64,000 nucleotides of DNA. It comes from Microbacterium memoriense. Its GTDB lineage: Bacteria; Actinomycetota; Actinomycetes; Actinomycetales; Microbacteriaceae. This document shows, one piece after another, positions 1 through 8,275 of this stretch. A model generated the notes under the pieces. That model was not told the DNA's origin. It worked only from the letters and a program-made list of their open reading frames with translations, and did no database searches. Positions within the stretch are counted from its first letter, which is position 1. Every line of letters begins with the position of its first letter. A program made the position numbers and the translations under genes. Where the stretch lies: contig NZ_JAODOR010000004.1 in assembly GCF_025398275.1 (NCBI RefSeq), positions 62,001 through 126,000 on the forward strand. Direction: 5' to 3'.

Positions 1-974
1 TCGTCACGGCGCTCCTCTGGCCGGCCTTCACGTGGATGCTGGCGCACCGCGTGCCGAAGTGGTTGGCGATCGTGATCGCCGTCCTCGGTGCCGTCGGCGT
101 CATCGGGGGCCTCCTGTGGCTGGTGATATGGCAGATCACGCGACAGTGGGCCAGCGTCCAAGCACGCACAGGCGAAGCGATCGAACAGTTCCGCCAATAC
201 CTGATCGACGGACCGCTCCACCTCACCGCGACGCAGATCGACGACCTCCTCACGCAGATCTGGGACTTCGCGCAGCAGCAGGCCAGCCTGCTCTGGTCGG
301 GCGCCCTGGTGGTCGGATCCACGGTCGGCCACGTGCTGACCGGCCTCCTCCTGACGGTCTTCATCCTGTTGTGCATCCTCGCTGACGGCGCCGGCATTTG
401 GCGGTGGGTCGTGCGCCTCTTCCCTCGGGCCGCTCGCGATGACGTCGACGGTGCGGGAAATGCCGGGTGGAAGACCGTCGTCACCTACGCGCGGACCCAG
501 CTTCTCGTCGCCACGATCGATGCGACCGGCATCGCGCTCGGCGCTTTCCTTCTGGGAGTGCCACTGGCCATTCCGATCGGCGTGCTGGTGTTCCTCGGCG
601 CGTTCGTGCCATTCGTGGGCGCCGTCGTGACGGGCGCTCTGGCGGTCTTCCTCGCCCTCGTCTACAACGGACCGTGGATCGCCCTGTGGATGCTGGTCGT
701 CGTCCTCGCGGTACAGCAGATCGAAGGCCACATCCTGCAGCCGCTCCTCATGGGGTCGGCCGTGAAAGTTCACCCCCTCGCCGTCGTTCTGGTGGTCGCG
801 GGAGGCGCGATGATCGCCGGGATCCCCGGCGCGCTCTTCGCTGTCCCACTCGCCGCTTTCGTCAACGTCGTCGCCGTCTACCTGTCCGGTCGCCACGGCG
901 GCGGTGAGGGCAGATTCGATCCCGACAATCTCATCTGGAGCACCGTTCCGCGCTCGAGGAGGAACCCCGCGTGA
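1..974 (+). CDS. AI-2E family transporter, 5' end outside window
   Basis: This is the C-terminal part of a multi-pass membrane protein of the AI-2E/PerM family. The frame is already open at base 3, so the gene starts upstream of the window. Several hydrophobic segments are visible, including one near GLLWLVIWQI and one near LVGTVVGHVLTG-type sequence. The conserved late motif around HPLAVVLVVAGG, followed by GIPGALFAVPLAA, is typical of the family. Members are proposed to be exporters or channels, but the substrate cannot be read from sequence. The stop overlaps the ilvA start (GTGA), so the two are probably co-transcribed. A paralogue, Rv1101c, sits in the same neighbourhood in M. tuberculosis. 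Confidence 0.88.
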   Translation, partial: VTALLWPAFTWMLAHRVPKWLAIVIAVLGAVGVIGGLLWLVIWQITRQWASVQARTGEAIEQFRQYLIDGPLHLTATQIDDLLTQIWDFAQQQASLLWSGALVVGSTVGHVLTGLLLTVFILLCILADGAGIWRWVVRLFPRAARDDVDGAGNAGWKTVVTYARTQLLVATIDATGIALGAFLLGVPLAIPIGVLVFLGAFVPFVGAVVTGALAVFLALVYNGPWIALWMLVVVLAVQQIEGHILQPLLMGSAVKVHPLAVVLVVAGGAMIAGIPGALFAVPLAAFVNVVAVYLSGRHGGGEGRFDPDNLIWSTVPRSRRNPA

Positions 975-2197
975 CCATCCCCACTTTGGCGGAGTTCGAA
1001 GACGCCGCCGCGGTACTTGACGGCGTCATCGTCCGCACGCCCTTCGATGTCTCCGAGCATCTCTCGGACCTCCTCGGGCAGCCGGTGTACCTCAAGCTCG
1101 AGAACCTGCAGCGCACCGGGTCGTTCAAGATCCGTGGGGCGACGTATCGCCTCTCGCGCCTGACAGCGGAAGAACGCGCCCGCGGCGTGGTCGCGGCATC
1201 CGCCGGCAACCATGCGCAGGGCGTGGCACTCGCGGCGCAGAAGCTCGGTATCGCCGCGACGATCTTCATGCCACTCGGCGTACCTGTCCCCAAGCTCCTC
1301 GCGACACGGGGGTACGGCGCCGAGGTCGTCCTCGAGGGTGCGACGGTCGAAACACCCCTCCGTCTGGCCGCCGAGTTCGCCGAGCGCACCGGTGCCGTCC
1401 TCATCCACCCGTTCGATCACCGTGACGTGATCGTCGGGCAGGGCACGCTCGGCCTCGAGGTCTACGACGGTCTCCCCGAGGTCGACACCGTCATCGTCGG
1501 GATCGGCGGGGGCGGACTCATCGCCGGCGTCGCGGCAGCCGTGCGTGCGCGAGCCGCGCTCGACGGCCGCACCGTGCGGATCATCGGGGTGCAGGCGGAG
1601 AACTCCGCCGCCTACCCGTCCTCACTCGCCGCCGGTGAGCCACTCGAAATCGCGACGACACCGACGATCGCCGATGGGATCGCCGTGGCACGCCCCGGCG
1701 ACATCCCGTTCGCCGTCATCCGGGAACTCGTCGATGAGGTCGTCACCGTCAGCGACGATGACATCGCCCGAGCTCTCCTCGTACTTCTCGAGCGCGCCAA
1801 ACAGGTCGTCGAACCGGCCGGTGCCGTCGGCGTGGCGGCGATCCTGGCCGGCAAGGTGACGGCTACGGGACCGACGGCCGTGATCCTCTCCGGTGGCAAC
1901 ATCGATCCACTTCTGCTGCAGCGCGTCGTCTCGCACGGACTCGCGGCATCCGGTCGCTACATGACGCTGCAGATCCCGTTGCCTGACCGGCCCGGCCAGC
2001 TCGCTCGCGTGTCGGAGCTGCTGTCGATCGCGGGCGCGAACGTCATCGAGGTGTTGCACACACGTCACGGCCAGGGCCTGCAGATCAGCGAAGTGATCCT
2101 CCAGCTGAGCGTCGAGACACGCGGCACAGAGCACCGCGCGCATGTCATCTCGGTGCTCGAGGATGCCGGATTCTCACCCCGCATCGCGCTGGACTGA
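971..2197 (+). CDS. ilvA: Threonine ammonia-lyase with C-terminal ACT domain
   Basis: A PLP enzyme that deaminates threonine to 2-oxobutanoate, feeding isoleucine synthesis or threonine breakdown. The PLP lysine lies in the motif GSFKIRGA, and the phosphate-binding glycine loop is GIGGGGLIAGV. Residues about 330-408 form a single ACT domain beginning near MTLQIPLPDRPGQL. This is the roughly 400-residue type rather than the long E. coli IlvA with two regulatory modules. The GTG start overlaps the previous stop by 4 bases. It ends 4 bases before the stop of greA, which converges on it. The catabolic (TdcB-like) versus biosynthetic role is not settled by sequence alone. Confidence 0.93.
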   Translation: MTIPTLAEFEDAAAVLDGVIVRTPFDVSEHLSDLLGQPVYLKLENLQRTGSFKIRGATYRLSRLTAEERARGVVAASAGNHAQGVALAAQKLGIAATIFMPLGVPVPKLLATRGYGAEVVLEGATVETPLRLAAEFAERTGAVLIHPFDHRDVIVGQGTLGLEVYDGLPEVDTVIVGIGGGGLIAGVAAAVRARAALDGRTVRIIGVQAENSAAYPSSLAAGEPLEIATTPTIADGIAVARPGDIPFAVIRELVDEVVTVSDDDIARALLVLLERAKQVVEPAGAVGVAAILAGKVTATGPTAVILSGGNIDPLLLQRVVSHGLAASGRYMTLQIPLPDRPGQLARVSELLSIAGANVIEVLHTRHGQGLQISEVILQLSVETRGTEHRAHVISVLEDAGFSPRIALD

Positions 2198-2201
2198 GCG
2201 C

Positions 2202-2693
2202 TTACTGGCCCGTGTAGGTGGCGACCGAGACGATCTCGACCGAGATCTCGCGGCCGTTCGGCGCCGTGTACGTCGTCGTGGCGCCCTCGGCAAGACCGAG
2301 GATGGCTGCGCCCAGGGGAGAAGCCTCGCTGTAGACATCGAGCTCTGACCCGGCGGCGATCTCGCGACTGCCGAGCAGGAAGACCTCTTCGCCGCCCGCG
2401 ACGACCGCCGTGACGACGGTGCCGGACCGCACGATGCCATCGGCCTCGGGAGCTTCACCGACGACGGACTCCTTGAGGAGCTGGGCGAGGGTGCGGATGC
2501 GGGCTTCCTGCTTGCCCTGCTCGTCTTTCGCGGCGTGGTAGCCGCCGTTCTCCTTCAGATCGCCCTCTTCGCGCGCGATCTCGATGCGCTTGGCGATCTC
2601 TTCGCGGCCCGTCGTCGACAGGCGCTCGTACTCGGCGGCCAGGCGGTCGTAGGCGTCCTGGGTGAGGAAGGTCTCGGCGCTGTCGCTGGACAC
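2202..2693 (-). CDS. greA: Transcription elongation factor GreA
   Basis: Rescues backtracked RNA polymerase by stimulating cleavage of the transcript 3' end. The 163-residue length is normal. The N-terminal coiled coil carries the acidic tip motif EEGDLKENGGY, whose Asp and Glu coordinate Mg2+ in the polymerase channel. The C-terminal FKBP-like domain runs from about residue 85. The start is the GTG at 2693, preceded by AAAGGAGACGAC, a strong ribosome site. The frame stays open further upstream, but that stretch is antisense to the next gene and lacks GreA similarity. It is followed upstream on the same strand by the DUF4307 gene, as in M. tuberculosis (Rv1080c-Rv1081c). Confidence 0.95.
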   Translation of the reverse strand: MSSDSAETFLTQDAYDRLAAEYERLSTTGREEIAKRIEIAREEGDLKENGGYHAAKDEQGKQEARIRTLAQLLKESVVGEAPEADGIVRSGTVVTAVVAGGEEVFLLGSREIAAGSELDVYSEASPLGAAILGLAEGATTTYTAPNGREISVEIVSVATYTGQ

Positions 2694-2775
2694 GTCGTCT
2701 CCTTTGATCGGGGAACGGGCGGGACTGATAAGCCAAACGCCCCGGCAACAGCCAGGGCGAGAAGATCGGACCAGC

Positions 2776-3177
2776 CTAAGGGATCCAACAGGACGAGGCA
2801 AAACCGGTCGTCGCTTCGGCCGTCGTCGGTATCGTCTCGGTGAACGCGCGGCTGTGCTCCTCGGATGCCGGGTATTCCACGACCCGCCAGCCCACGACGC
2901 CGTGCTCGGTGTCTTGCGCTTCCAGGGCACAGGTCACGGGAACACCGGGGCGGACGGTGATCTGGAACTGGACCGAGACGGAGTGCGCGTCGTGCCACAC
3001 GAAACCCGTGCCGTCGACGTCGACGGTGTCTACGGCTGAAGCGACGGTCGTCCAGGACAGGTAGCCGACAACGGCCGCGACGATGACACCCACCACGATC
3101 CACCCGATGCGGCCGCGCGGGCCGCGGCGGCGGCCGTAACGATCGTCGAGGAGGTCCTGCGTCGCGGCGGATGTCAT
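2776..3177 (-). CDS. DUF4307 family membrane protein
   Basis: A 133-residue protein with an Arg/Gly-rich cytoplasmic N-terminus (residues 1-24), one transmembrane helix (about 25-46, IGWIVVGVIVAAVVGYLSW) and an extracytoplasmic beta-rich domain with two cysteines. This layout and the sequence match DUF4307, an actinobacterial family of unknown function found beside greA. The ATG at 3177 follows a possible -10 box (TAGAAC on the minus strand) by 9 nt and has GGGAAC just upstream, so the leader is very short or absent. No enzymatic motif was seen. Confidence 0.85.
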   Translation of the reverse strand: MTSAATQDLLDDRYGRRRGPRGRIGWIVVGVIVAAVVGYLSWTTVASAVDTVDVDGTGFVWHDAHSVSVQFQITVRPGVPVTCALEAQDTEHGVVGWRVVEYPASEEHSRAFTETIPTTAEATTGFASSCWIP

Positions 3178-3237
3178 GGCGTTCCCGTTCTAGGCTGGAC
3201 TTCCAGGCTAAGCGCTCCGCGCGGAACTGAAGGACTG

Positions 3238-3543
3238 ATGCACGCTCTGACGCACACACTGCTCGCCCCGCTGATCGCGCGGACGGACTTCGCGACGCCG
3301 ACACCGACTGTGTCGGTCGACCCGGATACGGTCACGCCCGGCTTCTTCGGCTTCGCCGCGATCGCACTCCTCGCGATCGCCGTCGTGTTCCTGTTGATCG
3401 ACATGCTCCGCCGCATCCGTCGTGCCGGCTACCGCGCCGACATCGCCGCCGAACTCGATGCCGAGGAGGAGGCGCAGGCGCAGGCCGAGGCCGCCGAGCG
3501 CGCCACCGACGTCGACGACGAGGACATCGACCCGCGCCGCTGA
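3238..3543 (+). CDS. Small single-pass membrane protein, acidic tail
   Basis: A 101-residue protein of unknown function. Residues 1-30 are a weakly hydrophobic leader, about 34-57 form a transmembrane helix (FFGFAAIALLAIAVVFLLID), then a short RRIRRAGYR basic stretch, and the last 30 residues are highly acidic with Ala/Glu repeats. AAGGA stands 5 bases before the ATG, which supports translation. A small membrane protein also sits in this position in M. tuberculosis (Rv1083), after mca. Here it lies directly after the divergent DUF4307 gene. No domain was recognised. Confidence 0.75.
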   Translation: MHALTHTLLAPLIARTDFATPTPTVSVDPDTVTPGFFGFAAIALLAIAVVFLLIDMLRRIRRAGYRADIAAELDAEEEAQAQAEAAERATDVDDEDIDPRR

Positions 3544-3574
3544 CGTCCGCGGCTCAGCCGGGTCGAGGCCGGGC

Positions 3575-4348
3575 TCAGCCGGGGAGGCCGAGCGAGGGAG
3601 ACAGCGGCTTCAGCGCGATCAGCAGGCACGCCGTCCAGTGGCAGAGGAATGCGAGCACCGTGCAGACGTGGAAGATCTCGTGGAACCCGAAGTGTCCGGG
3701 CCAGGGGTTCGGCCGCTTCATCCCGTAGACGATCGCGCCGCCGGTGTAGAGCAGACCGCCGATGATGACGAGGAACATCATCACGACGTTCGCCCGGAAG
3801 AGATCGCCCATGTACATGACAGCGGCCCAGCCGAGCGCGAGGTAGAGCGCGACGTACAGCCAGCGGGGCGCTCCGATCCAGAACACGCGGAACAGGATGC
3901 CGAGGAGCGCGCCCGTCCACACGAGGATCAGCAGCAGCACGCCCTTTTCCGGCGGGAGCGCGAGCACGGCGATCGGCGTGTACGTGCCGGCGATCAGCAG
4001 CAGGATGTTGGCGTGGTCGATGCGCTTGAGCACAGCCTTCGTCTTCGGGCCCCAATCGAAGCGGTGGTACAGCGCCGAATTGCCGAAGAGAAGGAGGGAG
4101 GAGGCCATGAACACGGCCGAGGCCCACTTCGCCGGCGCCCCCTCGGCGAGGACGATCAGGACGATTCCGGCGACGATCGCGACGGGGAATGTCGCGGCAT
4201 GGATCCACCCGCGCCACGTGGGCTTCAGGTCGAGTTGCTCGTCGGCGGTGGCGGCTTCGAGGAGGGGGAGTTGGGGCATCTCCGCGCCCGCATCTTCGCC
4301 GCTCTCGTTGTCCATCTCAGCGCCGTGGTCGGATGCGGGTCGGGTCAC
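3575..4348 (-). CDS. trhA: PAQR family membrane protein TrhA (hemolysin III)
   Basis: A 257-residue, seven-helix membrane protein of the PAQR/hemolysin III family, which has been linked to membrane-fluidity homeostasis in bacteria. Conserved residues are visible in SALYHRFDW (His), MKRPNPWPGHFGFHEIFHVC (two His) and the final CHWTACLL segment. These His/Ser residues form the buried metal site of PAQR proteins. About 40 residues precede the first helix and are acidic. The GTG start at 4348 lies 6 nt after a TAGGCT box on the minus strand, which suggests a leaderless mRNA. It is divergent from the prenyltransferase, the same pairing as Rv1085c/Rv1086. Confidence 0.9.
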   Translation of the reverse strand: MTRPASDHGAEMDNESGEDAGAEMPQLPLLEAATADEQLDLKPTWRGWIHAATFPVAIVAGIVLIVLAEGAPAKWASAVFMASSLLLFGNSALYHRFDWGPKTKAVLKRIDHANILLLIAGTYTPIAVLALPPEKGVLLLILVWTGALLGILFRVFWIGAPRWLYVALYLALGWAAVMYMGDLFRANVVMMFLVIIGGLLYTGGAIVYGMKRPNPWPGHFGFHEIFHVCTVLAFLCHWTACLLIALKPLSPSLGLPG

Positions 4349-4420
4349 GACCCGAGCCTACGCCCGGACGCATGCCGCGACACTCATACCCTCACTCGCT
4401 CCCCGCGATAGCGTAGGGGG

Positions 4421-5206
4421 GTGACACCGACCGGCGCGGACGAGGGGAAAGGGTTCCTCTATCGTCTCTACAGCTCGCGGCTTCGCCGCCAGCTCACACC
4501 GGAGACCGTCCCGCACCACGTCGCCATGATGATCGACGGCAACCGGCGCTGGGCACGACAGTCCGGCTACCGTTCGGTCGCGGACGGGCACCGGGCCGGG
4601 GCCGCGAAGATGCACGAATTCTTGCGCTGGTGCGATGACCTCGGCATCCAGGTCGTGTCCCTCTACTTGCTGTCGACAGACAATCTGACCAAGCGCGATT
4701 CGCAAGAACTCGCCGACCTCATCGAGATCATCGCGGAGCTCGCGGAAGAACTCTCGCACGAGCCGGGCTGGCGGGTTCAGCACGTCGGCCGCGCCGAGAT
4801 CCTCTCGCCCGACCTGGCACGCGTGCTGCGCACGGCAGAGGAACGCACCGCCGGCAACACCGGTCTGCATGTCAATCTCGCGGTCGGCTACGGCGGGCGC
4901 GGCGAGATCGTGGATGCCGTGCGCAGCATCATCGCGAAACACCAAGGGCAAGGCGGCTCACTCGAGGAACTCGCAGCGAGTCTCACCCCCGAGCAGATCG
5001 GTGAGCACCTCTACACCGGGGGACAGGCGGATCCGGACCTCGTCATCCGAACCTCCGGAGAGCAGCGGCTGAGCGACTTCCTGCTGTGGCAGTCCGCGCA
5101 TTCGGAGTTCTACTTCGTCGAGGCGCTCGGACCCGATCTGCGCGAAGTCGACTTCCTGCGCGCGATCCGCGACTACGCGACGCGCGATCGCCGCTACGGC
5201 AGCTGA
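4421..5206 (+). CDS. Cis-prenyltransferase (isoprenyl diphosphate synthase)
   Basis: Condenses isopentenyl diphosphate with an allylic diphosphate in cis. The 261-residue protein carries the family signature MMIDGNRRWAR near residue 37 (catalytic Asp) and the C-terminal RTSGEQRLSDFLLWQSAHSE segment (IPP-binding Arg and Ser). Its position beside trhA matches Rv1086, the short-chain Z,E-farnesyl diphosphate synthase of M. tuberculosis, so it may supply the primer for undecaprenyl or decaprenyl phosphate. A UppS role is the alternative, since a second paralogue could lie outside this window. The GTG start is 6 nt after TAGCGT (4409-4414), consistent with leaderless initiation. Confidence 0.9.
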   Translation: MTPTGADEGKGFLYRLYSSRLRRQLTPETVPHHVAMMIDGNRRWARQSGYRSVADGHRAGAAKMHEFLRWCDDLGIQVVSLYLLSTDNLTKRDSQELADLIEIIAELAEELSHEPGWRVQHVGRAEILSPDLARVLRTAEERTAGNTGLHVNLAVGYGGRGEIVDAVRSIIAKHQGQGGSLEELAASLTPEQIGEHLYTGGQADPDLVIRTSGEQRLSDFLLWQSAHSEFYFVEALGPDLREVDFLRAIRDYATRDRRYGS

Positions 5207-5240
5207 GGGCGCAGGCCGCGCCCGTGACAGAATGGCGTTC

Positions 5241-6560
5241 GTGATCCACCTCGAACCGTTCGTCGACTCCTTCGATGCCGCACCGGGGTATCTTGACTGG
5301 GCGGCGTTCGGACCGCTCTCGCCGGCGGTGCGCGCCGAGATGCACGCCGACGCCGAACTTCTCGGTTCAGGCCGTCGCTCCGGCATCGACCTCGTCGGCG
5401 AACGCATCCTCGAAGCGCGCGAGCGCGTCGCACGGCTCCTGGGCGCCCCGATCGATGACGTCGTTCTCCAGCCCTCGACGACGCAGGGTCTCACCCACGC
5501 GATGTTCGGCCTGGAGGGCACCGTTGTGGTGCCGAGTCAAGACTTTCCCGCGATCCGCGTGAGCGCGCATCGGGCGGCCGCCGCCCGAGGGCGCCTCACG
5601 GTGCGCGAAATCGATCCGCCCGACGGCATCGTGACGATCGATTCCGTCGTAGCGGCTCTCACCGATGACGTGAGCGCCGTCGCGGTCAGCGCCGTCGATT
5701 TCCGCACCGGCGCCCTTGTCGACCTCGCCGGGCTCCGCGAGGCCATCGGCGACCGACTGCTGATCGTGGATGCCATGCAGGCGTTCGGCGTCGTCGATGT
5801 GGAGTGGAATCTGGCCGACGTCGTCGCTGGCAACGGCTACAAGTGGCTGCGCGCCGGGCGCGGCACGGGATTCGCACGCTTCTCCGCACGCGCGCAGGAG
5901 CGCATCGTCCCCGTGCTGTCCGGCATCTCCGGCATGGTGGGTGACCCGAGCACGCTCGGCATCCCGGCCACGCTGCCGACCGCCGCTGCGTACTCGATCG
6001 CCCCGGCCGACCCCCTTGCCGCGTCGCGACTCGCGACGTCGCTGCGCGAACTCGAAGAGGTCGGCGTCGCCGCGGTCGCTGCCGAGCTGCGTGCACGCGC
6101 GCAGGACGTGATGAATCTCGCCGACCGGTACGAGGTCCCGGTCCTCACCCCGCGCGCTGCGCACGCCGGCATCGTGACCCTCGTGCCGGTGCCCCAGGAT
6201 GCCGCGGCCCTCGCGGCGGCGCTCGCCAATCACGGCGTCACGGTCACCGCGCGCGGGGCGACGATCCGCGTGTCGCCACATGTGGGGACGGGGGTCGACA
6301 CACTCACGCTGCTTGGCGACGCGTTGGCCGACGCCGCCGCTCGGCGTGTGAGCAGCGTCGTCGACGTCGACCGCGACGAGCTGTCGGCCGATCTCATCCT
6401 TCCCGAGATCGTGCTGATCGAGGCGCCACCGGAGATCTCGGGAAAGTTCCTCCTCCACGATGACGAGTACATCGAGGACCTTGACACGGAGGACGGCGAC
6501 GCGACCGACGAGGACATCGTCATCGCGACCGTCGAGGACACCCACCCTCCCGAGAGTTAA
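5241..6560 (+). CDS. Class V aminotransferase-fold PLP protein with acidic tail
   Basis: A PLP-dependent protein of the class V (cysteine desulfurase-like) fold. The likely Schiff-base lysine is in GNGYKWLRAGRGTGF. The motif DAMQAFGVVDV upstream contains the Asp that contacts the PLP ring. The specific reaction is not recognised. After the normal fold, about 60 extra residues follow, ending in a strongly acidic stretch (EYIEDLDTEDGDATDEDI), which is unusual. A CAGAAT box at 5228-5233 is followed after 7 nt by GTG at 5241, so I prefer that start. An ATG at 5232 overlaps the box and would add three residues. It is probably transcribed alone. Confidence 0.8.
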   Translation: MIHLEPFVDSFDAAPGYLDWAAFGPLSPAVRAEMHADAELLGSGRRSGIDLVGERILEARERVARLLGAPIDDVVLQPSTTQGLTHAMFGLEGTVVVPSQDFPAIRVSAHRAAAARGRLTVREIDPPDGIVTIDSVVAALTDDVSAVAVSAVDFRTGALVDLAGLREAIGDRLLIVDAMQAFGVVDVEWNLADVVAGNGYKWLRAGRGTGFARFSARAQERIVPVLSGISGMVGDPSTLGIPATLPTAAAYSIAPADPLAASRLATSLRELEEVGVAAVAAELRARAQDVMNLADRYEVPVLTPRAAHAGIVTLVPVPQDAAALAAALANHGVTVTARGATIRVSPHVGTGVDTLTLLGDALADAAARRVSSVVDVDRDELSADLILPEIVLIEAPPEISGKFLLHDDEYIEDLDTEDGDATDEDIVIATVEDTHPPES

Positions 6561-6647
6561 CATTCCGGCAATCTCGACGCGGCGTGTCGGAGTAGCCGCC
6601 ACTCGGCCACCGGACGTACGTTCATCACATCGGGCAAGGCGCCTGAT

Positions 6648-6712
6648 CGAGTCGGCCATCCACTGACTCGTGGCCCACGGCCGACTCGAACTGCCGGGTG
6701 GTTTTCACCCGG
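6648..6712 (+). promoter_or_regulatory. Two hairpins in the phoH leader
   Basis: Two inverted repeats lie upstream of the phoH start. The first pairs CGAGTCGGCC (6648-6657) with GGCCGACTCG (6679-6688) across a 21-nt loop. The second pairs CCGGGTG (6694-6700) with CACCCGG (6706-6712) across a 5-nt T-rich loop and ends just before the ribosome site. The first could be a terminator for the upstream gene, though no T-run follows. The second could affect access to the phoH start. No known riboswitch family was recognised. Confidence 0.35.
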
Positions 6713-6726
6713 GGCGGGAGCGGGTT

Positions 6727-8082
6727 GTGACCACCAGAGCACCACAGCAGCAGAACCGGACCGGATACGGCGAGGAGAACATCGCCGACCAGGATCTCCG
6801 CACATACGTGCTGGATACCTCGGTCCTGTTGAGCGATCCGCGGGCTTTCTTCCGCTTCGCCGAACACTCCGTCGTCGTCCCGGTGGTGGTGATCACCGAA
6901 CTCGAGGGCAAGCGGCACGACCCGGAGCTCGGCTACTTCGCCCGCCAGGCGCTGCGCCACCTCGACGAGCTGCGTGTCGAACACGGGCGCCTCGATTTCC
7001 CGGTCTCGGTCGGTGAGGGCGGCACGCTCCGCGTCGAACTGACGAACACCGATCCATCGGTGCTGCCGGCCGGAATGCGACTCGGCGACAACGACACGCG
7101 CATCCTGTCTGTCGCGATGCACTTGGCTCAGGAAGGCCAGGAGGTGATCGTCGTCTCCAAAGATCTCCCGATGCGCGTCAAGGCGGCATCCCTCGGCATT
7201 CCCGCAGAGGAGTATCTCGCCGAGCAGGCGGTCGACTCGGGCTGGACCGGCATCGCCGACCTCGACGTCTCGGGTGACGACATCAGTGACCTGTACGAGA
7301 GTGAAGTCGCCGCGAGCGATGACGTCCTCGGTCTTCCGGTCAACACCGGACTCGTGATCCACTCAGAACGCGGTTCCGCACTGGGGCGCGTTACGGGCGA
7401 TGGCGAGTACAAGCTCGTCCGCGGCGACCGTGACGTCTTCGGTCTCCACGGTCGTTCTGCCGAACAGCGCATCGCGATCGATCTGCTGCTCGACCCCGAG
7501 GTGGGCATCGTCTCCCTCGGCGGCCGTGCGGGCACCGGCAAATCGGCCCTCGCCCTGTGCGCGGGTCTGGAAGCCGTGCTCGAGCGGCAGCAGCAGAAGA
7601 AGATCATCGTCTTCCGCCCGCTGTTCGCCGTCGGTGGCCAGGAGCTCGGCTACCTGCCGGGCGACCAGAACGAGAAGATGGGCCCGTGGGGTCAGGCCGT
7701 CTTCGACACGCTCGGCTCGGTCGTCACGGGCAACGTGCTGGAAGAGGTCGTCGCTCGGGGGCTGCTGGAGGTCATGCCGCTCACGCACATCCGAGGCCGC
7801 TCGCTGCACGACGCGTTCGTGATCGTCGACGAAGCGCAGTCACTCGAGCGCAACGTGCTGCTGACCGTGCTGAGCCGGATGGGGCAGAACTCACGCGTCG
7901 TGCTCACTCATGACGTCGGGCAGCGCGACAACCTGCGCGTCGGCCGTCACGACGGCGTCGCCTCGGTCATCGAGACCCTCAAGGGACACTCGCTGTTCGG
8001 CCACGTGACGCTGATGCGGTCCGAGCGGTCGGCTATCGCGGCCCTCGTCACCGACCTGCTGGAGCAGGGCGAGCTGAGCTGA
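6727..8082 (+). CDS. PhoH-like ATPase with N-terminal PIN domain (PhoH2 type)
   Basis: A 451-residue fusion of a PIN-domain nuclease (about residues 15-150, starting at [14 protein letters not shown] with its first acidic residue) and a PhoH ATPase (about 240-450). Walker A is [12 protein letters not shown] and Walker B is [11 protein letters not shown]. Related actinobacterial PhoH2 proteins are RNA helicases and ribonucleases. I chose the GTG at 6727 because GGGAG precedes it; the frame stays open to a GTG at 6670, but no ribosome site precedes that one and it falls inside a hairpin. A terminator-like hairpin follows at 8098-8121. The gene is in the same synteny as M. tuberculosis Rv1095. 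Confidence 0.9.
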   Translation: MTTRAPQQQNRTGYGEENIADQDLRTYVLDTSVLLSDPRAFFRFAEHSVVVPVVVITELEGKRHDPELGYFARQALRHLDELRVEHGRLDFPVSVGEGGTLRVELTNTDPSVLPAGMRLGDNDTRILSVAMHLAQEGQEVIVVSKDLPMRVKAASLGIPAEEYLAEQAVDSGWTGIADLDVSGDDISDLYESEVAASDDVLGLPVNTGLVIHSERGSALGRVTGDGEYKLVRGDRDVFGLHGRSAEQRIAIDLLLDPEVGIVSLGGRAGTGKSALALCAGLEAVLERQQQKKIIVFRPLFAVGGQELGYLPGDQNEKMGPWGQAVFDTLGSVVTGNVLEEVVARGLLEVMPLTHIRGRSLHDAFVIVDEAQSLERNVLLTVLSRMGQNSRVVLTHDVGQRDNLRVGRHDGVASVIETLKGHSLFGHVTLMRSERSAIAALVTDLLEQGELS

Positions 8083-8097
8083 CGCGTGGTGTGGCGG

Positions 8098-8121
8098 GGC
8101 CCTCGGCGAACGCCGGGGGCC
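8098..8121 (+). terminator. Probable terminator after phoH
   Basis: A 10-bp stem (GGCCCTCGGC with GCCGGGGGCC, one G-U pair) with a 4-base loop starts 16 bases after the phoH stop. It is followed by TTCGCC rather than a T-run, as is common for high-GC actinobacterial terminators. Confidence 0.55.
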
Positions 8122-8148
8122 TTCGCCGTTCGGCGTGCCGCACGATGT

Positions 8149-8214
8149 CCGCAGATTGTCGCGTTCTCCGCACCGGATGCGGGGGATCGGTGCGGAGTCG
8201 GCGACATTCTGCGG
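8149..8214. repeat. Composite palindrome, 27-12-27 bases
   Basis: Two 27-base arms (8149-8175 and 8188-8214) match as an inverted repeat at 23 of 27 positions around a 12-base loop. The inner CTCCGCACCG/CGGTGCGGAG is perfect, and the outer CCGCAGA-TGTCGC pairs with one mismatch. It lies between the convergent phoH and response-regulator genes and could terminate transcription in both directions. The arm length and nested design are the same as in the two palindromes at 47.8 and 49.0 kb, though the sequence differs. Confidence 0.7.
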
Positions 8215-8275
8215 AGTTCGTCACCGGTCAGCGGCCCGCGGTCAGCGAACGGCGACGACGAACGCCGCCGGCGGC

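Noticed and set aside
42..385. Short Arg/Pro-rich open frames inside the AI-2E, ilvA and other genes.
   Set aside because: Frame-shifted shadows of real genes with no ribosome site.
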